In this document: positions 17,986 through 26,509 of the stretch, piece by piece
Numbering within the stretch: the first letter of the stretch is position 1
How the letters are laid out: every line of letters starts with the position of its first letter
The notes under the pieces: model-generated
What the model was told of the DNA's origin: nothing
Databases searched by the model: none
Seen by the model: only the letters and a program-made list of their open reading frames with translations
Assembly (NCBI RefSeq): GCF_001612805.1
Contig: NZ_BDBD01000025.1
Coordinates: forward strand, 62,001 to 126,000
Direction of reading: 5' to 3'
Length of the DNA stretch: 64,000 bases
Source: Nocardia coubleae NBRC 108252
GTDB taxonomy: Bacteria > Actinomycetota > Actinomycetes > Mycobacteriales > Mycobacteriaceae
Position numbers and translations under genes: made by a program

Positions 17986-18408
17986 CTACTCCTGCTCGAA
18001 TCTGCGGCGGAATCGGTCTTCCATCCGCTCCGAGAAGCCGCCCGACTTGCGCGGCCGCGGGCCACCGCGCCCGCCCGACGGGCTCGCGCCCGCCGACGGT
18101 TCACCGGGGGCGTCTGCCGCACCCGGCCGACGCGAGCTGCCGATCATCAGGAGGACACCGGCGCCGAACATGGCGATGAAGCCCACGAGACTGATGATCG
18201 GGAACCCGCCCGGCTTGAACGGGGCGGCGATGCCGGCGACGAGCAGGAACAGGCCGACGGCGAACAACGCCGCAGCTTGGAGCCTGCGTCGACTCGACGT
18301 GGAGCGAAGTCGTCCGCCGCGGACGGACGAGGCGAACTTCGGGTCCTCAGCATAGAGAGCGCTCTCGATCTGTTCGAGCATGCGCTGCTCGTGCTCGGAG
18401 AGTGGCAC
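17986..18408 (-). CDS. DUF3040 membrane protein
   Basis: This 140-residue protein starts PLSEHEQRMLEQIESALYAEDPKFAS, the DUF3040 signature, followed by two membrane segments (about 48-66 and 72-92) and a basic, glycine/proline-rich C-terminal tail. The gene upstream of mraZ in mycobacteria (Rv2169c) is of the same kind; its function is not known. The GTG at 18408 follows GGAGGTACC, a good ribosome binding site. The longer in-frame extension upstream is unlikely to be translated. Confidence 0.85.
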   Translation of the reverse strand: MPLSEHEQRMLEQIESALYAEDPKFASSVRGGRLRSTSSRRRLQAAALFAVGLFLLVAGIAAPFKPGGFPIISLVGFIAMFGAGVLLMIGSSRRPGAADAPGEPSAGASPSGGRGGPRPRKSGGFSERMEDRFRRRFEQE

Positions 18409-18533
18409 GGTACCTCCCCCGGCACTAGGCGTGGCTGGTCGCCTCCGGGTAGGCGACGGGTAGCCGACCTTGGCGGCTATCTGCTCCCCATGATACGAGT
18501 TCGATCGAGGCCGTACCACCTACTCGGTGATAA

Positions 18534-18983
18534 CTAAGCGGTCATGTCCCGGTCGCGACTCGGCTGCGGGCGTGTCTTGGCGGCGGCGACCAGCGCATCG
18601 TCGACGTCGTAGAGGAACGCGCCCACCCGCGAACAGAACTCGTCGGCTTGTGTGTCGGTGATCGTGCGGTCCAATCCGGCCTCCAGGGCGGCCCGCAGCG
18701 GCGAGTGCGCCTCGAAGTAGTCGGCCCACATCGCGAACTCCGGCGTGGCGCGTCTCAGTAATACCCAGGCGCTGCGCGAACGAGCCCGCGGCGCGCGATC
18801 GGCGCCGGTGAGCGCGATCATCGCACCGGCGCCACGCAGCGCGGCCAGATAGGCGGTGCGGAACCGCTCCCCCGGCTCGTGCTCCCAGGCCGAGTCGGTG
18901 AGCAGCGCATCGGCCTGTCGTAGCAGCCCGCCGGCGCGGCCGTCGTGGCCCGCATGCGCTCGACCATCGTTGTGACCAGGCAT
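18534..18983 (-). CDS. HEPN-like helical protein (SAV_6107 type)
   Basis: This 149-residue soluble, helix-rich protein has the segment GGLLRQADALLTDSAWEHEPGERFRTAYLAALRGAGAMIAL, which resembles the SAV_6107-type HEPN proteins conserved near dcw clusters in actinobacteria. HEPN domains are often RNases or toxin-like, but no R-x4-6-H motif is obvious, so no activity is claimed. The ATG at 18983 follows GGGGC; the in-frame extension to 19103 runs into the divergent promoter region and is not favoured. Confidence 0.65.
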   Translation of the reverse strand: MPGHNDGRAHAGHDGRAGGLLRQADALLTDSAWEHEPGERFRTAYLAALRGAGAMIALTGADRAPRARSRSAWVLLRRATPEFAMWADYFEAHSPLRAALEAGLDRTITDTQADEFCSRVGAFLYDVDDALVAAAKTRPQPSRDRDMTA

Positions 18984-19083
18984 CTGCTGCCCCTTTCGCC
19001 CCTCGCACAGATCGAACAACCATTCGAACGTTTGAATTGAGATTGAATATAGGGACACCCACCGACAAGTTCCGACGAGAGCG

Positions 19084-19719
19084 ATGACAGCCGTCAAGCC
19101 CAATCACCACACTCCAGCACCTGTGGTCGTCGACCTGAGCGTCGCCGCCCTGCGGGCCCGCCTGCACGACGCCCTCTCGGTGTATGTGGCCGCGATGGAC
19201 TATCCGCGCGGCACCGAACATCACCGTGCCCCGATGTGGAACGAGCACACCACCCGGGCGGGCTGGCGGGCGGTGGCCGCCGTGCTGCCCGACGACGCGG
19301 GCGGGGTCGACCTGCGCACCGCCCCGCTGCTCGCCATCGCCTACGGATACAGCGGCGCGCCGCGGCAGTGGTGGCATCAGCAGGTACACACCGGGATGCG
19401 CCGGTGCGGCTGGCCGGAGGCGGCCGCGCGCGAGCTGCTCGCCGACTACTTCGAGCTCACCGAGCTGCACGTGCACCCGGCCGCACAGGGTCGCGGGATC
19501 GGGGCGACGCTGCTCGAGCGGTTGCTCGCCGACCGCCCCGAGGCGGCGGTGCTGCTGTCGACGCCGGAGGTTCCCGAGGAGGACAACCGGGCCTGGCGGT
19601 TGTACCGGCGCGCGGGATTCACCGATGTGATCCGCAATTTCGTCTTCGCGGGGGATACCCGGCCGTTCGCGATCCTCGGCCGCAGGCTGCCGATGCCACC
19701 GGCGGGCGAACGGGCGTGA
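19084..19719 (+). CDS. GNAT-family N-acetyltransferase (Rv2170-like)
   Basis: The 211-residue protein has the GNAT acetyl-CoA-binding core: ELTELHVHPAAQGRGIGATLLERLL (about 125-149) with the Q/RGxGxG/A loop, then NRAWRLYRRAGFTDV. The N-terminal half contains YGYSGAPRQWWHQQV, typical of the actinobacterial Rv2170 group. The position beside the DUF3040/HEPN pair and upstream of lppM agrees with this orthology. The acceptor substrate here is unknown. Its stop overlaps the GTG start of the crtO-like gene, so the two are probably cotranslated. Confidence 0.82.
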   Translation: MTAVKPNHHTPAPVVVDLSVAALRARLHDALSVYVAAMDYPRGTEHHRAPMWNEHTTRAGWRAVAAVLPDDAGGVDLRTAPLLAIAYGYSGAPRQWWHQQVHTGMRRCGWPEAAARELLADYFELTELHVHPAAQGRGIGATLLERLLADRPEAAVLLSTPEVPEEDNRAWRLYRRAGFTDVIRNFVFAGDTRPFAILGRRLPMPPAGERA

Positions 19720-21293
19720 GCCGGAGCGAGACAACGGTCGTCGTCGGATCGGGGCACAACGCGCTGGTCGCGGCCTGCTATCTGGCGCGGGCCGGGCAGC
19801 GGGTCCAGGTGCTCGAACGGGACACGGTGCCCGGCGGGGCGGTGTCGACGGTCGAACGGTTCCCCGGCCATCTTGTGGATCGCGGTTCCTCGGCGCACAT
19901 CATGGTCCGGCACACCGGGATCATCGAGGAACTCGAGCTCGAGCGGTTCGGGTTGCGCTACCTCGACTGTGATCCGTGGGGATTCACGCCGTCCGACGGT
20001 GTACGCCCACCGATCGTATTCCGCCGTGATCTCGACGCCACCTGCGCGTCGATCGCGGCGGCGTGCGGGGCGAAAGACGCCGCGGCCTACCGGCGTTTCG
20101 TCGCGGTGTGGGGTGAGCGAAGCGCGCGGGTGATGCGGGCGTTCGGTGGTCCGCCGACGCCGGGGAGGCTGGTTCGCGCGTTCTGGGGGCTGGACGCGCG
20201 CGACGGCGGGTCGGCGCTGTCGCGGGAGTTTCTGCAGACCGGCGACGCGCTGCTGGACTACTGGTTCGACGACGAACGGCTCAAGGCGTCGCTGGCGTGG
20301 TTCGGTGCGCAGTCGGGTCCGCCGATGTCGGAACCGGGGACCGCGCCGATGGCCGGTTTCGCCGCGCTCATGCACACCTTGCCGCCGGGGCGGGCCGTGG
20401 GGGGAAGTGGGGCGCTCAGCGCGGCGCTGATCGCGCGGCTGCGCGCCGACGGCGGTGAGGTCCACACCGGTGATGCCGTCACGGAGCTGCGGCGGTCGGG
20501 GCGCGGGTGGCAGGTGCGCACGGAATCGGAGCGTGAGCTGCGCGCCGACACCGTGATAGCGGGCTCGCACATCCTCGCCACCCTCGACCTGTTGCGCGCG
20601 GGCGGTTTCGACGAAGCGGTGCTCGACGACTGGGAGCGCCGCATCCGGGTCGGTCCCGGCATCGGCATGGTGGTGCGCCTGGCCACCGACCGGCTGCCGT
20701 CCTACCCCGGTGCATCGGCGGCGGAGTCCGCACACGGTCTGCAGTTCCTCGTATCGGATCGCAGGCAGTTGCGGGCCGCGCACGGCGCGGCCTCGGCCGG
20801 TGAGCTGCCGCCGCGCCCGGTGGTGCTGGCGATGAGTTTCAGCGCGCTGGACCCGACCATCGCCCCGCCCGGCAAGCACCAGCTCTCGCTGTGGGCGCAG
20901 TGGCATCCCTACGAACTCGCCGACGGCAGCGACTGGTCGTCGCACGCCGGGCGGGAGGCCGACCGGATCATCGCCGAAGTCGACAGGTACGCACCGGGTT
21001 TCGCCGATTCGGTGGTGCAGCGGTTCGTCCAGACTCCGGTGGACCTGGAACGGGAGATGGGCCTGCGCGGCGGCAATGTCATGCACGTGGAGATGTCTCT
21101 TGACCAGATGATGCTGTGGCGACCGCTGCCGGAGCTGTCGGGTCAGCGGGTACCCGGCGCGCCCGGCCTGTACCTCACGGGCGCGTCGACCCACCCCGGC
21201 GGCGGGGTGTCCGGCGCCAGTGGACGCAGTGCGGCTCACCTCGTGCTCGGCGACCGGCGCACCCGCCGATTCCCCTTCCCGCGCAAGCGATGA
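19716..21293 (+). CDS. crtO: CrtO-type carotenoid ketolase / FAD oxidoreductase
   Basis: This 525-residue FAD-dependent protein begins with the dinucleotide-binding motif VVVGSGHNALVAACYLARAG and ends with LYLTGASTHPGGGVSGASGR. Both, and the overall layout, closely resemble the CrtO beta-carotene ketolase of Rhodococcus erythropolis, as far as I recall that sequence. CrtO adds a 4-keto group to carotene rings and is related to phytoene desaturases. The GTG at 19716 overlaps the upstream stop (GTGA). CruF- and glycosyltransferase-type genes follow, supporting a carotenoid role. A different oxidation of the same pigment remains possible. Confidence 0.85.
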   Translation: MSRSETTVVVGSGHNALVAACYLARAGQRVQVLERDTVPGGAVSTVERFPGHLVDRGSSAHIMVRHTGIIEELELERFGLRYLDCDPWGFTPSDGVRPPIVFRRDLDATCASIAAACGAKDAAAYRRFVAVWGERSARVMRAFGGPPTPGRLVRAFWGLDARDGGSALSREFLQTGDALLDYWFDDERLKASLAWFGAQSGPPMSEPGTAPMAGFAALMHTLPPGRAVGGSGALSAALIARLRADGGEVHTGDAVTELRRSGRGWQVRTESERELRADTVIAGSHILATLDLLRAGGFDEAVLDDWERRIRVGPGIGMVVRLATDRLPSYPGASAAESAHGLQFLVSDRRQLRAAHGAASAGELPPRPVVLAMSFSALDPTIAPPGKHQLSLWAQWHPYELADGSDWSSHAGREADRIIAEVDRYAPGFADSVVQRFVQTPVDLEREMGLRGGNVMHVEMSLDQMMLWRPLPELSGQRVPGAPGLYLTGASTHPGGGVSGASGRSAAHLVLGDRRTRRFPFPRKR

Positions 21294-21372
21294 CCGCGCT
21301 CGATTCGGCACCGGGTGCGCCGGCCGGGTGCTCGCACATGTCGTGTGGTGCGACGACCGGTCGGCTGACGTC

Positions 21373-22269
21373 GTGAATACCGGCCGCGCGGTCAGCCGCA
21401 TCGCCGCCACCGCCCGCAGCTGGGTCGGTGCCCATCGTCCGCGGACGATCCCGGCGGGCGCCGCGATGGTGCTCGTGCTCGCGCAGATCACCTATCCGCT
21501 CAGCGAGGGGACGCTGCGCGATCGGATCACGGTGGCCGTGGTGGTGTTGTCGGTGACGACGGCCCTGCTGCATGCGGTGACGACTCGCGGGTGGCGTTGG
21601 GCAACAGGTTTTTTCGTGATCGTCTCCGGGATCGGGCTCGCCTCCGAGATCGTGGGTACGGCGACCGGGGTGCCCTACGGCGCCTATGCCTATGCGACGG
21701 ATCGGCTGGGGCCGGCACTTGCCGATGTGCCGCTGGTGGTGCCACTGGCGTGGACCGGTGGGCTGTATCCGATCTGGGTCGTCGCGGGTCTGCTCGCGGG
21801 GATCGATGCGGCAAGAACCGGTGGCCACGGCGCGGGAGGGGCCGCCTGGGTGCACTGGATCGGCGGGCGGGCCGGCGTCATACGTGCCGCACTGCTCGTT
21901 GTCGGGGCGGTGGGATGGGATCTGTTTCTCGATCCGCAGATGGTCGCCGACGGGCAGTGGACGTGGTCGGTCACCGACGCCGGTCTGCCGGGGCTGGCGC
22001 AGATCCCCTACACCAACTATCTGGGCTGGATGCTCGTCGCGTCGCTGATGGCGGTGCTGCTCACCGCACTCGACCGGCTGCTCCCCCGCGCCCACGATCC
22101 GTCGGTGGCGGTGCCGGTCGCGGTGTTCGCGTGGACCTGGCTCGGTTCGGCCCTCGCGCACGCGGTGTTCCTCGGCCTTCCCGCATCGGCGGCCTGGGGT
22201 TTCGCCGGGATGGGACTGCTCGGAATCCCGTTGGCTCGACAGGCTGCCGCACGGTGGCGAAATCCCTGA
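21373..22269 (+). CDS. cruF: CruF-type carotenoid 1',2'-hydratase
   Basis: This polytopic membrane protein (about 298 residues, around eight membrane segments) carries the GTATGVPYGAYAYATDRLGP motif, DPQMVADGQWTW and IPYTNYLGWMLVASLM, typical of the DUF422/CruF family. CruF hydrates the psi end of monocyclic carotenes so that a sugar can be attached. The GTG at 21373 is favoured; the in-frame sequence upstream overlaps the crtO end and looks non-coding. It sits between crtO and a GT2 gene in one orientation, consistent with a glycosylated keto-carotenoid pathway. Confidence 0.85.
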   Translation: MNTGRAVSRIAATARSWVGAHRPRTIPAGAAMVLVLAQITYPLSEGTLRDRITVAVVVLSVTTALLHAVTTRGWRWATGFFVIVSGIGLASEIVGTATGVPYGAYAYATDRLGPALADVPLVVPLAWTGGLYPIWVVAGLLAGIDAARTGGHGAGGAAWVHWIGGRAGVIRAALLVVGAVGWDLFLDPQMVADGQWTWSVTDAGLPGLAQIPYTNYLGWMLVASLMAVLLTALDRLLPRAHDPSVAVPVAVFAWTWLGSALAHAVFLGLPASAAWGFAGMGLLGIPLARQAAARWRNP

Positions 22270-22366
22270 TCGCGGCGGGTGGCGGGAGGTGGTTGGGCCC
22301 GTCGTGTGGGTTCTGCGGCCCGAGCCTGGCACGATGTCAACCGTGCAGCCGAGTCTCGTCGCCGAC

Positions 22367-23110
22367 ATGCCTTCCCCCTCGCGCCGTTCCGGGCCCGCCC
22401 GGCGCGTCGCGGCGGTCGCCGTTCTGCTGGCCCTGCTGGTGCCCGCGCTGACCGGATGCCTGCGGGTGCAGGTGTCGATGGGGGTGTCGTCCAACGACCG
22501 GGTATCGGGACGGATCGTCGCCGCCGTGGCCCCGCAGGGCCCCGACGACAAGGGCCCGCAGCTCAAGGCGCCCGAATCGCTGGCCGCCAAGGTGCGCGTC
22601 GACCCGTACAACCAGGACGGTTACGTCGGCACGCAGGTGTTCTTCGACGACCTGACCTTCGGTGAGGTCAGCCAGCTCGGCAGCCTGTCGGATCAGACCC
22701 AGGGCATGTTCACCCTCGAGTTCAAACGCAACGGCGACCTGGTGAGCCTCACCGGCCGCGTCGACCTCGAGTCGGTGCCGCCGCACGGGTCGGACGTGCA
22801 GTTCTCCATCGCGTTCCCGTCGCGTGTCGCCAAGACCAACGGCACCCGCGAGGGCGACAACACCGTGTCGTGGAAGCTGCCCGCCGGTGAGTCCTCGACC
22901 CTGCGTGCCGAGGTCAAATACGCCGACCCCAACACCCGTTCGTTTGCCGGCTGGGCAGGCATCATGGGCGGCATCACCCTGGCCGTGGCCGCGATGATCG
23001 CCGGTCTCGCCTACCGCGATCGCAACCCGCGCCCGCCGAACGCGCCGCGCCCCAACTTCTCGCCGTCGGAGATGTGGCGCGAGATCACCCAGCGCAGGCT
23101 AGGCCGCTGA
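22367..23110 (+). CDS. lppM: Lipoprotein LppM
   Basis: The protein starts with a lipoprotein signal whose lipobox is LTGC (modified Cys at residue 31 from this start), followed directly by LRVQVSMGVSSNDRVSGRIVAA, matching the LppM family (Rv2171). It has a beta-rich extracytoplasmic domain and a C-terminal membrane helix (about 200-222) with a short cytoplasmic tail. M. tuberculosis LppM is linked to phagocytosis and the manipulation of phagosomes. An ATG at 22334 is also in frame but would make an unusually long signal. Stop and next start are 1 bp apart. Confidence 0.88.
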   Translation: MPSPSRRSGPARRVAAVAVLLALLVPALTGCLRVQVSMGVSSNDRVSGRIVAAVAPQGPDDKGPQLKAPESLAAKVRVDPYNQDGYVGTQVFFDDLTFGEVSQLGSLSDQTQGMFTLEFKRNGDLVSLTGRVDLESVPPHGSDVQFSIAFPSRVAKTNGTREGDNTVSWKLPAGESSTLRAEVKYADPNTRSFAGWAGIMGGITLAVAAMIAGLAYRDRNPRPPNAPRPNFSPSEMWREITQRRLGR

Positions 23111-23111
23111 C

Positions 23112-24284
23112 ATGGGCGCGGCGGGACGCTACCTGACCTGGGCGGGCACCGGTCTCGCCGCGATCGGCGCCGGCACCGCCGCCTACAACCTCGCCACCCT
23201 GCGCACCCTGCCCCGGCAGGTGTCGGGGGTGATCGAACCGGTCACCGTGTGCGTGCCCGCCCGTGACGAAGCCCAGCGGCTGCCCGACCTCATCGCCGAC
23301 CTGCGCGCCCAGACCGGGGTGCCGCGGCTGCGAGTGCTGATCCTCGACGACGCCTCCACCGACGGCACCTACGAGGCCGCGCTCGCCGCGATCGGCGGCG
23401 ACGAACGATTCACCGTGCTCCGCTCGGCCGCCCACCCGGCGCCGGGATGGACCGGGAAGGCCGCCGCCTGTGCGCGGCTGGCCGCCAGGACCGATGCGGC
23501 GGCACTGGTCTTCGTCGATGCCGATGTGCGCCTGCAACCGCAGGCGATCGCCGCCGCGGTGACCGAATTGCGCAAGCGCGGCGCGGGTCTGGTGTCGGCG
23601 TGGCCGACGCAGGATTCGGGTTCGGTCGCCGAGCAGCTGGTTCAGCCGCTGCTGGCCTGGTCGTGGGCGTCGACGCTCCCGGTGGGCCCGGCCAATCACA
23701 GCTTGCGGCCGTCGACGGCGGTGGCGTGCGGGCAGTTCCTCGCCGTCGACGCCGCGGCGTACCGGGCGGGTGGGGGTCACGCCGGTGTGGCGGCCAGTGC
23801 CACCGAGGATCTCGATCTGGCGCGGGCGCTGCGCCGGGCGGGCCATCGGACCGCGCTCGTCACCGCCGGGCCCGCCGCCCGCACCCGCATGTACACCGGC
23901 GCCGACGACCTCGCCGGCGGCTATACCCGCTGGTTGTGGTCGGCCTACGGCGGCCGGGTCGACACCGGTGCGGCCATCGGTGTCCTTGCCGCCCTTGCCT
24001 ATTGGATTCCGCCGCTGGCGGTTCTCGTCGGTCGTGGCCGGGTGCGCCGGGCGGGTCTGCTCGGCTACCTCGCCGCCGTCACCGGTCGGCTCACGGCCCG
24101 AGCCGTCGAAACCCGGCGCCCACCCATCGGCGCCGACCTCGGCTCGGCACTGGCCCATCCGGTGTCCGTCGGCTACTACCTCACCCTGTGGGCCCGCTCG
24201 CACCGTCTGCGTCGCACCGGGCGGCTGCGCTGGAAGCAGCGTCCCCTCGTCGCACCGGAAGCGCCGCTCGCTCGTCACGGCTGA
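23112..24284 (+). CDS. GT2 glycosyltransferase, CruG/CrtQ-like
   Basis: This 390-residue membrane-associated family-2 glycosyltransferase has an N-terminal anchor (about 8-26), the nucleotide-sugar motif VCVPARDEAQRLPDL, LILDDASTDGTYEAAL, the DxD metal site in VFVDADVRL, and the acceptor motif ASATEDLDLARALRRAGH. C-terminal hydrophobic segments follow. This is the layout of CruG/CrtQ carotenoid glycosyltransferases. With crtO and cruF just upstream, sugar transfer to a hydroxylated carotenoid is the likely role; another polyprenyl or lipid acceptor is the alternative. Confidence 0.75.
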   Translation: MGAAGRYLTWAGTGLAAIGAGTAAYNLATLRTLPRQVSGVIEPVTVCVPARDEAQRLPDLIADLRAQTGVPRLRVLILDDASTDGTYEAALAAIGGDERFTVLRSAAHPAPGWTGKAAACARLAARTDAAALVFVDADVRLQPQAIAAAVTELRKRGAGLVSAWPTQDSGSVAEQLVQPLLAWSWASTLPVGPANHSLRPSTAVACGQFLAVDAAAYRAGGGHAGVAASATEDLDLARALRRAGHRTALVTAGPAARTRMYTGADDLAGGYTRWLWSAYGGRVDTGAAIGVLAALAYWIPPLAVLVGRGRVRRAGLLGYLAAVTGRLTARAVETRRPPIGADLGSALAHPVSVGYYLTLWARSHRLRRTGRLRWKQRPLVAPEAPLARHG

Positions 24285-24369
24285 CTCGGGCGGCCCAGGT
24301 ATTCCACACCGCCCGGTGCGTCCACCGGAGGACGTGCGCTGTCGACTGTCCGCCCTCGCGGAAACCGGA

Positions 24370-25077
24370 TCAGGCGACCTCGGTGATGCCGAGGGTCGGG
24401 AAGAAGAAGCACGAGCGACCCGCGTTGTCGGTGGTACCGAAGACGGCGGCGAGGATGGTGCCCTTCCCTGTGTCGACGGGGACCGCGCGCACACCGCCGA
24501 CCGGGATCGCGGTGCGCAGGAAATCGCGGATGACGTTCTCGGCGAGCGGCCGGAGTTCGGCGGGAACCTCGGGCGGCACCATCGCCCGGACGATGTCGGC
24601 GATCGTCCCCATCGAGGCCATCCCACCGCGCCCGGTGCTGAGGTTGAGCCAGGCCACCTGCATACCGGAAGTCTTGGTGGCGGCCGTGTCCGGTTCCAGG
24701 CCGTACGGGAGGAAGGTGAACAGCGTCTGGCCTGATTTCACGGCCGTGAGATCGAGTCCCGGAATCGGGAGGGTGTTCGTCGGCCACGGGCCGGGAACCG
24801 CACCCGCGACGGCCGGGACCAGGCCGAGACCGTCACCGGAACAGTTCGCGGCGACCGTCGGGTACAGGAAGGGCTGGATACCGAGGGCCTCGAGGGTTTC
24901 GACGACCGTCTGATAGGCGGCGAGGAGATCGCCGGGGCCCGCGGTGGGTGTGGCCGGGGCGTCGCGGGTGACGGCCGGCCGCACCGGTGGATCGGCGGCG
25001 ACGGGGGCGGCAAGCAGCACGGCGGCGGCGCAGGCCGTCAGCGAGGTCAGTGTGGTCAGACGACGCGCAACAGTCAC
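24370..25077 (-). CDS. Secreted protein of unknown function
   Basis: I do not recognise a characterised family. The 235-residue product has a Sec signal (RRLTTLTSLTACAAAVLLAA, cleavage probably after APVAA, near residue 29) and a compact secreted domain with single cysteines at NCSGDG and SCFFFPT that could pair. The pattern is typical of small nocardial and mycobacterial exported proteins. The GTG at 25077 follows AGGAG at good spacing. It converges with the glycosyltransferase gene and diverges from the riboswitch operon. Confidence 0.75.
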   Translation of the reverse strand: MTVARRLTTLTSLTACAAAVLLAAPVAADPPVRPAVTRDAPATPTAGPGDLLAAYQTVVETLEALGIQPFLYPTVAANCSGDGLGLVPAVAGAVPGPWPTNTLPIPGLDLTAVKSGQTLFTFLPYGLEPDTAATKTSGMQVAWLNLSTGRGGMASMGTIADIVRAMVPPEVPAELRPLAENVIRDFLRTAIPVGGVRAVPVDTGKGTILAAVFGTTDNAGRSCFFFPTLGITEVA

Positions 25078-25338
25078 GGCGAACTCCTCATCGACGCGGA
25101 GAAGGCCGAGATTACTCCGGCGAGCCGATGAATCCGCGCAGGTGAAGTGACCGAGTATTCGGCGCGTCGCGTACCGCCGCAGCGGGGGCCTGGATCGGGT
25201 CGACCGGGCCCGACGTCGGCGATTGTGCCCGCAGGCGCATCCGATTCCAACCGCTGCGCTCACGCTGATTTCTACCGTTGTGCGCCATCACAGCTGTGCC
25301 ACATGCTGATCCGGCTCGACGCTTCGGCAGCGGGCGCA
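25078..25338. other. Non-coding stretch upstream of the riboswitch
   Basis: This stretch separates the divergent secreted-protein gene and the SAM-riboswitch operon (25078-25438 in all). It must hold both promoters, but I could not place convincing -35/-10 pairs. TACCGT at 25273-25278 is a possible -10 for the operon. No ORF here looks coding. Confidence 0.5.
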
Positions 25339-25429
25339 CCATCCAGAGCGACTGAGAGACCTGGCTCTACGACGTCGCAGCAACCCGCCCGGTCTGTCCG
25401 GGTGTGGGTGCTTCTGCCGGGTTCGATGG
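25339..25429 (+). promoter_or_regulatory. SAM riboswitch (SAM-I/SAM-IV clan, variant without P4)
   Basis: The stretch has the S-box core order: CCATCCAGAG, GACTGAGAGACCTGGCTCT, CGACGTCGCAGCAACC, then GGGTGCTTCTGCC. Helices that can be drawn: P1 CCATC (25339-25343) with GATGG (25425-25429); P2 GCGAC (25348-25352) with GTCGC (25374-25378) and AGAG (25355-25358) with CTCT (25365-25368); P3 CCCGG (25388-25392) with CCGGG (25398-25402). The P2 loop CCTGG (25360-25364) can pair with CCGGG (25417-25421) as a pseudoknot. No P4 hairpin fits, unlike classic SAM-I. P1 abuts the GGAGGAG ribosome binding site (25428-25434), suggesting translational repression by SAM. Confidence 0.85.
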
Positions 25430-25438
25430 AGGAGATCG

Positions 25439-26509
25439 ATGAAATTCCTGCTCATGACGCTGATCACCCGGGTTCCCGATCCGGTGACCGGTGTCGTGCC
25501 GAGCACTCGCGACCGTTTCCGTGAGGTTGTCGAACAGGCCAGGCGCGCCGAGGAATTGGGCTTCGACGGGTTCGCGGTCGGCGAACGGCACGAAGACCCG
25601 TTCCTATCCGCCGCTCCCCCGGTGGTGCTCAGCCATTTGGCGGCGGTCACCTCGCGGATCACCCTGTTCACCGCGGTCACCACCTTGAGCCTGCTCGACC
25701 CGGTGCGCGCCTTCGAGGACTACGCCACACTCGACAACCTGTCCGACGGGCGGCTCGAGCTGATCATCGGCAAGGGCAACGGCACCGCCCAGGCGCAGCT
25801 CTACCACGTGACGACCGAGGATCAGTGGGACCGTAACCGCGAAGGATACGAACTGCTGCGCGCGCTGTGGGACCGCGACGAGGTGACGTGGTCGGGCCGG
25901 TTCCGGCCGCCGCTCACCGACGCACGAGCCTTGCCGCGCCCGTTGCAACCGAAGCTGCGGATCTGGCACGGCAGCGCGACGAGCCGGGAATCGGTGGAAC
26001 TGGCCGCGCGCCACGGTGATCCGGTGTTCTCGGCGAACGTCACGCACCCGATCGAGCCGTACGCCGAGCTGATCCGCCATTACCGGCAGCGCTGGGTGGA
26101 CTACGGGCGCGACCCCGCCGACGCCCTGGTCGGTGCGGGCACGGCCGGTCTGCACGTGGCGCGGACCTCCCAGGAGGCCGTCGAGGTGTATCGCCCGCTC
26201 TACGAGGCCCGCACCGCGTTGCAGCGGCAGGTGGGCAACCCGGTGGTCTTCGAGACCCTCGAGGATTTCCTCGCCCGTTCCTCGGCCCTGGTCGGCAGTC
26301 CGGAGCAGGTGGTCGACAAGGTCGGCCGGTATCACGAGCAGTTCGGGCACGAGGTGATCCACCTGTCCGCCGATCGTGAGGGCCGAGCCGAGTCCGACTA
26401 CCTGGACAGTCTCGAACTGTTCCAGGCCGAGGTGGCGCCGGAGTTGCGCCGCCGCATCCCGAGCCGTCCCCTGGCCGCAGGCCGTGAATTCGCTGGAGTT
26501 GTTTCATGA
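25439..26509 (+). CDS. LLM-class flavin-dependent monooxygenase (first gene of SAM-controlled operon)
   Basis: This 356-residue protein belongs to the bacterial luciferase-like (LLM) family: TIM-barrel enzymes using reduced flavin and O2, often to cleave C-S or C-N bonds. Visible family features are AEELGFDGFAVGERHEDPF, TLDNLSDGRLELIIGKGNG, IWHGSATSRESVELAARHGD, and a C-terminal LVGSPEQVVDKVGRYHEQFGHE. The ATG at 25439 has a strong GGAGGAG site overlapping the riboswitch P1 helix. Its stop overlaps the start of the solute-binding gene. The substrate is unknown; context suggests organosulfur. Confidence 0.88.
   Translation: MKFLLMTLITRVPDPVTGVVPSTRDRFREVVEQARRAEELGFDGFAVGERHEDPFLSAAPPVVLSHLAAVTSRITLFTAVTTLSLLDPVRAFEDYATLDNLSDGRLELIIGKGNGTAQAQLYHVTTEDQWDRNREGYELLRALWDRDEVTWSGRFRPPLTDARALPRPLQPKLRIWHGSATSRESVELAARHGDPVFSANVTHPIEPYAELIRHYRQRWVDYGRDPADALVGAGTAGLHVARTSQEAVEVYRPLYEARTALQRQVGNPVVFETLEDFLARSSALVGSPEQVVDKVGRYHEQFGHEVIHLSADREGRAESDYLDSLELFQAEVAPELRRRIPSRPLAAGREFAGVVS

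Noticed and set aside
17986..18519. Longer start for the DUF3040 protein
   Set aside because: The extra 37 residues lack family character, while GTG 18408 has a near-ideal ribosome binding site and the conserved PLSEHEQRML start.
21220..21372. Upstream extension of the cruF frame
   Set aside because: It would overlap crtO by 74 bp with non-hydrophobic random-looking sequence; GTG 21373 fits better.
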